Source: Eubacterium sp.
Lineage (GTDB): Bacteria; Bacillota; Clostridia; Oscillospirales; Acutalibacteraceae
Length of the DNA: 6,660 bases
NCBI GenBank assembly: GCA_024696725.1
Contig: JAILGO010000120.1
Coordinates: forward strand, 1 to 6,660
Direction of reading: 5' to 3'
Shown here: piece by piece, positions 1 through 4,736 of the stretch
How positions within the stretch are numbered: the stretch's first letter is position 1
Layout of the letters: the number at the start of each line of letters is the position of its first letter
Program-made: the position numbers and the translations under genes
The notes under the pieces: generated by a model
What the model was told of the DNA's origin: nothing
The model's input: the letters and a program-made list of their open reading frames with translations, nothing else
Databases searched by the model: none

Positions 1-249
1 CTTCCGCGTCTATTAAAGGCGTACACGGGCGCTGACTTAAGGCTCGAATTCACCTCGGGCCACGGCTTCCCCAACGAGCTAAAAGACTACGCTTTAATCA
101 TTCACTGCGGAGGATGTATGTTAAACGACGCGGAAATGAAAAGCAGAATAGACGAAGCCGACAGTCAGGGCGTGCCGATTACGAACTACGGAACGGCGCT
201 CGCTAAAATCAACGGTATTTTAAACAGAAGCATTGAGATTATAAAATAA
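1..249 (+). CDS. hydF: HydF, [FeFe]-hydrogenase H-cluster maturation GTPase (C-terminal part; 5' end outside window)
   Basis: The open frame begins at base 1 and ends in TAA at 247-249, giving the last 82 residues of a protein usually about 400 long. HydF is a GTPase and scaffold that receives the 2Fe subcluster made by HydE and HydG and delivers it to apo-HydA in the cytoplasm. The visible part is the cluster-binding domain: HCGGCMLN at residues 35-42 of the fragment supplies the HCxxC half of the family's CxHx(about 50)HCxxC [4Fe-4S] signature. It is followed by the typical GVPITNYG stretch (57-64) and a GIL-R motif near the end (72-76). The GTPase domain and the first half of the cluster motif lie upstream of the window. 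The gene ends just before a strong hairpin, so it is probably the last gene of its transcript. HydF is recognised from these motifs and from the C-terminal position of the metal site; I see no good alternative. Confidence 0.92.
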   Translation, partial: LPRLLKAYTGADLRLEFTSGHGFPNELKDYALIIHCGGCMLNDAEMKSRIDEADSQGVPITNYGTALAKINGILNRSIEIIK

Positions 250-251
250 AA

Positions 252-275
252 GCAGGTCGTAAGACCTGCCTTTTT
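252..275. terminator. Bidirectional rho-independent terminator between hydF and the convergent membrane-protein gene
   Basis: A perfect 7-bp stem, GCAGGTC (252-258) and GACCTGC (263-269), closes a GTAA tetraloop. It is followed on the + strand by C and TTTTTATTT. On the - strand the same stem is followed by TTTTATTTTAT, read from the A-rich tail of hydF. It therefore has the layout of an intrinsic terminator in both directions. The stop codon of the left-facing gene (274-276) lies in the + strand U-tract, and the hydF stop is only 2 bases before the stem, so both convergent genes end right at the hairpin. Confidence 0.9.
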
Positions 276-1023
276 ATTTCTTTATTCGCTTATTATGAAC
301 TAAGGCAATTATCGCGCAGATTGCGATAAACATTGAAATTCCGACAACGAGAAGCACCGCCATAATCGCGTACGCGCCGACAATATTGAACGGCTTACCC
401 TTCATAAAGGTATCCCAGAGAAAATCGGTTTTATAAAACGGATAGGGATAATAGGTCGGGTTAGTGAAAGGTCCTCTTATTATCGAAAATAGCGAGTACA
501 GAAGCGGATAGATTCCCGAAAGAAAAACAGCCTTTTTAGTAACGCGCTCGTTAGTAAACGGAAAAAGAAGAAGCACGATTACGACCGCAGGCATAAACAT
601 GTGGAAGTAGCACTGCATTACAGTTATAAAGCTCTGATACGGAGTATTAAAGGTAAGCGGCGGCGAGAGTTTGAATATAAAGCCCGAATTATACACGAGT
701 CCCGCAACTATGATATAGAGCGTTACGAGCACCTGCACGCCGGGATTAAATGCAATTCTCCGCGCCTTCCCGTTACCGAATATCGCGATACCCGTAACAA
801 TGAAGTAGAGATACGCGATTATATTCGACTGGACCGTGAAATATGTAAAGAAATTCCAGCGTCCGTAGTCAATCGGAGAATGCTTAGGGTCATATTCAAA
901 TACGTAATTACTTACCCTGTAAACTATTATAGCAAAGCCGATTAACGCGACGGCAATTAAAAACGCGCCGAGCACCTTATTCTTCGCAATAGGGTTAAGT
1001 TTCTTTTCAGCTAAGCTGCTCAT
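274..1023 (-). CDS. Pr6Pr family integral membrane protein (AIG1/FAR-17a-like), 249 aa
   Basis: This is a hydrophobic protein with about six membrane helices (roughly residues 17-37, 58-80, 94-112, 133-155, 166-184 and 213-243), a short polar N-terminus and a basic C-terminus (HNKRIKK). It carries the Pr6Pr hallmarks RWNFFTYFTVQSN (55-67) at the start of helix 2 and a helix-4 segment with H141 and P145. The family is distantly related to the eukaryotic AIG1/ADTRP proteins, in which a membrane-embedded Thr and His hydrolyse fatty-acid esters of hydroxy fatty acids. T60 (or T63) and H141 are candidate equivalents; this is inference, and the bacterial members have no firm function. The start is placed at 1023 because AGAGGTGA lies 5-6 bases before that ATG. 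An in-frame ATG at 1062 lies inside the -35/-10 promoter and has no ribosome binding site. The gene diverges from the esterase operon, is convergent with hydF and appears monocistronic. Confidence 0.78.
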   Translation of the reverse strand: MSSLAEKKLNPIAKNKVLGAFLIAVALIGFAIIVYRVSNYVFEYDPKHSPIDYGRWNFFTYFTVQSNIIAYLYFIVTGIAIFGNGKARRIAFNPGVQVLVTLYIIVAGLVYNSGFIFKLSPPLTFNTPYQSFITVMQCYFHMFMPAVVIVLLLFPFTNERVTKKAVFLSGIYPLLYSLFSIIRGPFTNPTYYPYPFYKTDFLWDTFMKGKPFNIVGAYAIMAVLLVVGISMFIAICAIIALVHNKRIKK

Positions 1024-1028
1024 AGTAT

Positions 1029-1035
1029 CACCTCT
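1029..1035 (-). promoter_or_regulatory. Ribosome binding site deciding the start of the Pr6Pr gene
   Basis: Read on the - strand, AGAGGTG lies 5 bases before the ATG at 1023-1021. It selects that codon over the upstream in-frame ATG at 1062, which would add 13 residues (MNSSEISYKRGDT) translated from promoter DNA. Confidence 0.8.
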
Positions 1036-1040
1036 TTTAT

Positions 1041-1069
1041 ATGATATCTCAGAAGAATTCATTTGTCAA
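1041..1069 (-). promoter_or_regulatory. Sigma-A-type promoter for the Pr6Pr gene (leftward)
   Basis: On the - strand, TTGACA (1069-1064, perfect -35) is followed after exactly 17 bp by TATCAT (1046-1041, 5 of 6 matches to TATAAT). The predicted transcript start is near 1034-1035. This leaves a leader of only about 11-12 nt that begins at the ribosome binding site and starts downstream of the ATG at 1062, ruling that codon out as the start for this transcript. Confidence 0.75.
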
Positions 1070-1094
1070 ACAATTGTAATTGAAATAATTGTAA
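1070..1094. promoter_or_regulatory. Candidate shared operator between the divergent promoters
   Basis: The 10 bp between the two -35 boxes contain most of an 8-bp palindrome, ACAATTGT (1070-1077). The octamer AATTGTAA occurs at 1072-1079 and again at 1087-1094, 15 bp apart, inside the rightward promoter spacer. The repeats are short and the region is AT-rich, so chance is possible. The position would let one bound protein affect both promoters. No regulator gene is visible in the window. Confidence 0.3.
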
Positions 1095-1108
1095 ATATAT
1101 ATTATAAT
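1080..1108 (+). promoter_or_regulatory. Sigma-A-type promoter for the esterase-GH31 operon (rightward)
   Basis: TTGAAA (1080-1085, 5 of 6 matches to TTGACA) is followed after 17 bp by a perfect TATAAT (1103-1108). The predicted transcript start is near 1115, giving a leader of about 12 nt that begins at the ribosome binding site. The spacer is AT-rich (AAATATATAT). Confidence 0.8.
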
Positions 1109-1114
1109 AATCGT

Positions 1115-1121
1115 GAGGTGA
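1115..1121 (+). promoter_or_regulatory. Ribosome binding site deciding the esterase start
   Basis: GAGGTGA lies 5 bases before the ATG at 1127. A GTG at 1118-1120 is in frame but sits inside this site, so it is not the start. The sequence mirrors the site of the divergent gene: GAGGTGATA occurs in both. Confidence 0.8.
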
Positions 1122-1126
1122 TATTT

Positions 1127-2464
1127 ATGGAAACTAAAACCGTTAAAACTTCCCTTGGAGAAATTAAGGGACGCGAATACGAGGACCGTCTCGAATTCAG
1201 GGGAATTAAATTCGCTAACGCTAAAAGATGGGAATACCCGGAGCCGATTGACTCGTGGGAGGGAGTTTACGACGCGACGGAATACGGCGCCTGCTGCTTT
1301 CAGGAGAGAGCGTACACGGTAGACGCGGAAACTAACCCGTGGTATCATAAGGAATTCAGAAGCAATCTCAAATTCACATACAGCGAGGACTGCTTATTCC
1401 TTAATATCGTTGCGCCTAAGAACGCCGAAAAATGTCCCGTTCTTGTTTACATTTACGGCGGCTCGTTTACGGGCGGCAGCTCGGACGAAGGACACCTTAG
1501 CGGCGTATCATTCGCTCAGAACGGCATTATCTGGGTAGCTATGAATTACAGAATCAACTGCTTCGGCTTCCCGAACCATCCCGATTTAACCGACGAAAAG
1601 GGACGCTGCGGTAACTTTGGTCTTTACGACCAGGTATGCGCGCTCGAATGGATTAAAAGACATATTGCAGAATTCGGCGGCGACCCCGATAATATCACGC
1701 TTTCGGGCGAAAGCGCGGGCGCTATGAGCGTAGACCTTATAATGAGTACAGAGCCCGTAAAGGCGCTCAGACTCAAGGGAGCCGTACTTATGAGCGGAGC
1801 CGGTATTCAGAGAGTCGTTGCTAAGCCGAAATCACCCGAAAAAGGCAGAAAATACTGGGACCAGGTTATTGCTAACGCAGGCGTAAGCTCAATGGCTGAG
1901 CTAAAGGAAATTCCCGATAAGGACCTTTACGACGCGTGGAAAAAGACTTACGACAGCTATAAGCTCGCTATGCCCGAGGTTCTTCCCTCCTGCGACGGCG
2001 TACTTATAACGAAGGATAATTTCAAGCTCTCTACCGTTCCGACGGAGTATCCTCAGGTTTATTCCGTAACTATGAACGATATGTTTACCATCGCGCTTCT
2101 TAAGGTAAATCAGATGGTTGCCAAGAAGGGTATGAGAAACGGAAACAAAGTATATATGGCTAACTTTGCCCGTCCGCTTCCCGGCGACGACGTAGGAGCA
2201 TGGCACGCCGCCGACCTTCTGTATGTATTTAAAACTCAGGGACAGAACTGGAGACCGTGGGAGGAAATCGACTATAAAATAGCCGACCAGATGAACAAGT
2301 CGCTTATCGCCTTCGTAAAGACTCACGACCCGAACTGCGACGAGATTCCGACCTGGCTTCCCGGCACGAAGCACGCTATGAGATTCTGTGAAAATACACA
2401 GATGATGCCGTGGGACAAGAAGCAGATGTTCGACAATACCATTCACCACGAGGGACCAATCTAA
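1127..2464 (+). CDS. Type-B carboxylesterase family protein (alpha/beta hydrolase, PF00135-like), 445 aa
   Basis: This is an alpha/beta hydrolase that would cleave carboxylic esters in the cytoplasm, as no signal peptide or lipobox is seen. Family motifs appear in order: FRGIKFANAKRW (24-35), EDCLFLNI (87-94), the oxyanion loop YGGSFTGG (110-117), NYRINCFGF (140-148), NFGLYDQ (163-169), the nucleophile elbow GESAG with Ser196 (194-198), and GAWHAADLLYVF with catalytic His360 (357-368). By position the acid is probably Asp318 in SVTMND, where most relatives have Glu in GVTADE. The oxyanion loop has Tyr110 where HGG is usual. At 445 residues it is shorter than the common 490-550; only 42 residues separate the putative acid from His360, so a segment of the lid or substrate region appears reduced. 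Its TAA is immediately followed by the ATG of the GH31 gene, implying one message and linked function. An ester-carrying sugar is a reasonable but unproven substrate. Confidence 0.88.
   Translation: METKTVKTSLGEIKGREYEDRLEFRGIKFANAKRWEYPEPIDSWEGVYDATEYGACCFQERAYTVDAETNPWYHKEFRSNLKFTYSEDCLFLNIVAPKNAEKCPVLVYIYGGSFTGGSSDEGHLSGVSFAQNGIIWVAMNYRINCFGFPNHPDLTDEKGRCGNFGLYDQVCALEWIKRHIAEFGGDPDNITLSGESAGAMSVDLIMSTEPVKALRLKGAVLMSGAGIQRVVAKPKSPEKGRKYWDQVIANAGVSSMAELKEIPDKDLYDAWKKTYDSYKLAMPEVLPSCDGVLITKDNFKLSTVPTEYPQVYSVTMNDMFTIALLKVNQMVAKKGMRNGNKVYMANFARPLPGDDVGAWHAADLLYVFKTQGQNWRPWEEIDYKIADQMNKSLIAFVKTHDPNCDEIPTWLPGTKHAMRFCENTQMMPWDKKQMFDNTIHHEGPI
2450..2455 (+). promoter_or_regulatory. Ribosome binding site of the GH31 gene, inside the esterase coding end
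   Basis: GAGGGA lies 9 bases before the ATG at 2465, within the last codons of the esterase. The spacing is slightly long and the site is weaker than the others here. Because stop TAA (2462-2464) and start ATG (2465-2467) touch, translation of the GH31 gene is probably coupled to that of the esterase. Confidence 0.6.
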
Positions 2465-4657
2465 ATGAAATTCAGCCACAAGTTTAATTTAGTCAAATCG
2501 GATAAAAACACAAGAGCCTATCAGTGCGGCAGTATCTACGCTGAGCTTACGAAACAGTCGCCGCGCTGTCTTATGGTAAAAATCGACAGAAAGCATAATG
2601 CTGAGGAACAGCCGAAGGTTACTGAAATCGGAGCCTTCGGCTTCGGCGATATTACGGTTAATGTTAACCCTGATAACCTTATTATCAGCTATTACAAGGG
2701 CGATAGGCTCCTCTTTTCAGACCGCGAGCCGCTTGCGTACAACTTAGAAAACGAGTTCGGCGAAGGTGTTTTTCACTACATCTCGCGCGAAAAGAGCGAA
2801 AAGGTTTACGGACTCGGCGACAAGTCCGGATATCTTAACAAGGCGGGTAAAAGCTACACGATTGAAACTACGGATTCAATGGGCTACGACGCAGAAAACA
2901 GCGACCCGCTTTATAAACACGTTCCTTTTTATATATGTGAAAATCCCGTCGGCTGTTACGGTATCGAATACCTTACGAGCGATACCGCCTATATTGACCT
3001 CGGAAGAGAGCATAACAATTACTACAAGCCCTATAAGTATTTCAGAAGCGGCGGCGACAGCCTTACATATTTCGTATATTTCGGCACGAAGCTTGAAATA
3101 CTTCAGCAACACTGCGCTATCGTCGGCGGACTCGCATTTCCGCCGAAATGGAGCTTTGACTACTGCGCAAGCACTATGGCGTACACCGACGCTCCCGACT
3201 CGTATCGGCAGATGCTCGGTTTTATCGAACAGCTTAAAAAATACGATTTATCGTGCAGGGGCTTTTATCTTTCCTCGGGCTATACTTCAATCGGAGACCA
3301 GCGCTGCGTGTTCAACTGGAATTACGATAAATTCCCCGACCCTGCTGAATTTATAAGGGTGTTCAGAGAAAACGGAATCGAGATTATTCCGAATATCAAG
3401 CCTGCGTTTCTTGTAACCCACCCGATGTATAAGGCGCTTGCGGAAAAAGGATTGTTTATAAAAAATCCGGACGGCACGCCTTTTGTAACTCAGTTCTGGG
3501 ACAATCTCGGAAGCTATCTTGATTTTACAAATCCCGAGACTAAGGAATTCTGGAAGCGTCAGGTTACGGAAAAGCTTCTCAATTTAGGAATAACTTCAAC
3601 CTGGAACGATAACAACGAGTTCGATATTAAAGACCCCGATGCCGTAGCTTTTCACGGAAATAAGTCGAGCGCTATAAGACCCGAGCTTACTTATCTAATG
3701 GTCGAGTCGTCCTACGAGGCGCAGATGGAAAAATATCCCGCTCTTCGTCCGTTTCTTTCAACGAGAAGCGGCGGAGCTAAAATCCGCAGATACGCTCAGA
3801 CCTGGAGCGGCGACAATTACACCTCCTTTAAGGACTTGAAATTCTGTCATTTTATCGGGCTTACCATGAGCCTTTCGGGCTTCTACTTCTACGGTCACGA
3901 TTTAGGCGGCTTTTCGGGCTCTATGCCATCGCGCGAGCTTCTTTTAAGGTGGCTTCAGCACGGAGTATTCGAGCCTCGCTTTACTATTCATTCATGGAAC
4001 GACGACGGCACGGCGACCATGCCGTGGAGCTATCCCGATATTATTCAGAGCGTAAGAAAGCTTTTCGCTCAGAGAGCAAGGCTTATCCCCTATCTCTACG
4101 CCTCGGCGTATAACGCGGTTAAATACGAAATACCGATGAACGCGCCGCTGTTTCTCTATTACGACGATGAGAAAATCGACGAAAACGGCAATACCTTTAT
4201 GGTCGGACGCGATATTCTCGCCGCCTGCATTTTCGATGAGAACGAGGAATACGTCGAAGTTTATCTTCCGAAGGCAGATGACTGGTACTCCGACGGAGAT
4301 TACTTTAACGGCGGAACGAGCCTTAAAGCGCACGTACCTGCCGACTCAGAGGCAAAGTGCTTTATAAGAGCGGGAAGCGTTATTCCCGTAAACGAAGCTG
4401 AGTACGGCTTTAAAACGGACGAAAAGCTCGTTTTAAATATTTACGCCGCGGATAGCGGCAGCTTTTCCTCGGAGCTGTTCTTCGACGACGGAGAGAGCTT
4501 CAGATACCTTGACGGAGACTGCGCGTTGCTTAATATCTGCGTTGACTGCGGTGAAAACGAGGTAACCGTTACGGTAACTAACCTCGGTAAAACGGATATT
4601 GATTACGGGGTTAAGCTCACTGATTATAAAAAACGTACAATGAAGTTAAAAAAATGA
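2465..4657 (+). CDS. Glycoside hydrolase family 31 protein (alpha-glucosidase-like), 730 aa
   Basis: This is a retaining alpha-glycosidase of family GH31, probably cytoplasmic since no signal peptide is present. The domain order is typical: an N-terminal beta-sandwich (about 1-220, with VYGLGDKSGYLNKAG at 114-128), a TIM barrel (about 225-550), a proximal beta-sandwich (about 555-640), and a distal DUF5110-like end (about 645-730, LFFDDGESFRYLDGD). The catalytic nucleophile is Asp382 in WNDNNE (380-385) and the acid/base is Asp450 in WSGDN (447-451), preceded by STRSGG and RRYA. GHDLGGF (477-483) and H509 in the IHSW segment are also family features. Two departures stand out: WNDNNE in place of the usual WxDMNE, and FYLSSGYTS (267-275) where many alpha-glucosidases have a DxDY strand holding a -1 subsite Asp. 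These place it in a divergent subgroup, so glucose specificity should not be assumed; alpha-galactoside, alpha-xyloside or alpha-1,3-glucoside activity is possible. It is translationally linked to the esterase upstream and followed by a sugar transporter. Confidence 0.9.
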   Translation: MKFSHKFNLVKSDKNTRAYQCGSIYAELTKQSPRCLMVKIDRKHNAEEQPKVTEIGAFGFGDITVNVNPDNLIISYYKGDRLLFSDREPLAYNLENEFGEGVFHYISREKSEKVYGLGDKSGYLNKAGKSYTIETTDSMGYDAENSDPLYKHVPFYICENPVGCYGIEYLTSDTAYIDLGREHNNYYKPYKYFRSGGDSLTYFVYFGTKLEILQQHCAIVGGLAFPPKWSFDYCASTMAYTDAPDSYRQMLGFIEQLKKYDLSCRGFYLSSGYTSIGDQRCVFNWNYDKFPDPAEFIRVFRENGIEIIPNIKPAFLVTHPMYKALAEKGLFIKNPDGTPFVTQFWDNLGSYLDFTNPETKEFWKRQVTEKLLNLGITSTWNDNNEFDIKDPDAVAFHGNKSSAIRPELTYLMVESSYEAQMEKYPALRPFLSTRSGGAKIRRYAQTWSGDNYTSFKDLKFCHFIGLTMSLSGFYFYGHDLGGFSGSMPSRELLLRWLQHGVFEPRFTIHSWNDDGTATMPWSYPDIIQSVRKLFAQRARLIPYLYASAYNAVKYEIPMNAPLFLYYDDEKIDENGNTFMVGRDILAACIFDENEEYVEVYLPKADDWYSDGDYFNGGTSLKAHVPADSEAKCFIRAGSVIPVNEAEYGFKTDEKLVLNIYAADSGSFSSELFFDDGESFRYLDGDCALLNICVDCGENEVTVTVTNLGKTDIDYGVKLTDYKKRTMKLKK

Positions 4658-4676
4658 TGATTTTTCTATACATATA

Positions 4677-4685
4677 TGCTATACT
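4677..4685 (+). promoter_or_regulatory. Extended -10 promoter upstream of the transporter gene
   Basis: TGC followed by TATACT (4680-4685) fits an extended -10 element, TGnTATAAT, with one mismatch in the hexamer. A weak -35 (ATGATT, 3 of 6) sits 17 bp upstream at 4657-4662. The predicted start is near 4692. No convincing terminator follows the GH31 stop, so read-through from the esterase promoter is also likely. Confidence 0.5.
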
Positions 4686-4694
4686 TAAAATAAG

Positions 4695-4715
4695 TTAGCA
4701 ATTTATTATTGCTAA
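4695..4715. promoter_or_regulatory. Perfect inverted repeat, candidate operator or leader hairpin before the transporter
   Basis: TTAGCAAT (4695-4702) and ATTGCTAA (4708-4715) are perfect inverted repeats around a 5-base TTATT centre. The element begins about 3 bp after the predicted transcript start and ends 8 bp before the ribosome binding site AAGGAG (4724-4729). This position suits a repressor operator. As RNA it could form an 8-bp A/U-rich hairpin, but no U-tract follows, so it is not a terminator. I could not match it to a named regulator's consensus. Confidence 0.5.
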
Positions 4716-4736
4716 ATATTTATAAGGAGAGAAAAA

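Noticed and set aside
601..945. 114-codon open frame on the + strand opposite the Pr6Pr gene
   Set aside because: It is antisense to a clear membrane protein, has an Arg/Tyr/Ile-rich composition expected from a shadow frame, and lacks a ribosome binding site or recognisable motif.
1024..1062. Longer Pr6Pr protein starting at the ATG at 1062 (- strand, 262 aa)
   Set aside because: This ATG lies between the -35 and -10 boxes and has no ribosome binding site, while the ATG at 1023 has AGAGGTG at good spacing.
1118..1126. GTG start at 1118 for the esterase (3 extra residues)
   Set aside because: The GTG is part of the ribosome binding site GAGGTGA itself; the ATG at 1127 is correctly spaced.
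1024..1126. CcpA (cre) or LacI-type operator in the divergent promoter region
   Set aside because: No palindrome with the central CG expected of these operators was found here; the repeats present are AATTGTAA/ACAATTGT.
1901..2479. 192-codon open frame on the - strand opposite the esterase
   Set aside because: It is a shadow of the esterase coding frame with no promoter, ribosome binding site or domain of its own.
2766..3356. 196-codon open frame on the + strand in another frame of the GH31 gene
   Set aside because: It overlaps conserved GH31 sequence, has no start signal and a low-complexity Ser/Thr/Arg/Ile composition.
4645..4668. A-run then T-run around the GH31 stop as a terminator
   Set aside because: The possible stem is only A/U pairs around ATGATGA, with no GC-rich stem, so it is too weak to call an intrinsic terminator.
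4695..4715. Inverted repeat as a transcription terminator or riboswitch
   Set aside because: The stem is A/U-rich with no following U-tract, and the 79-bp gap is too small for a known riboswitch aptamer together with its expression platform.
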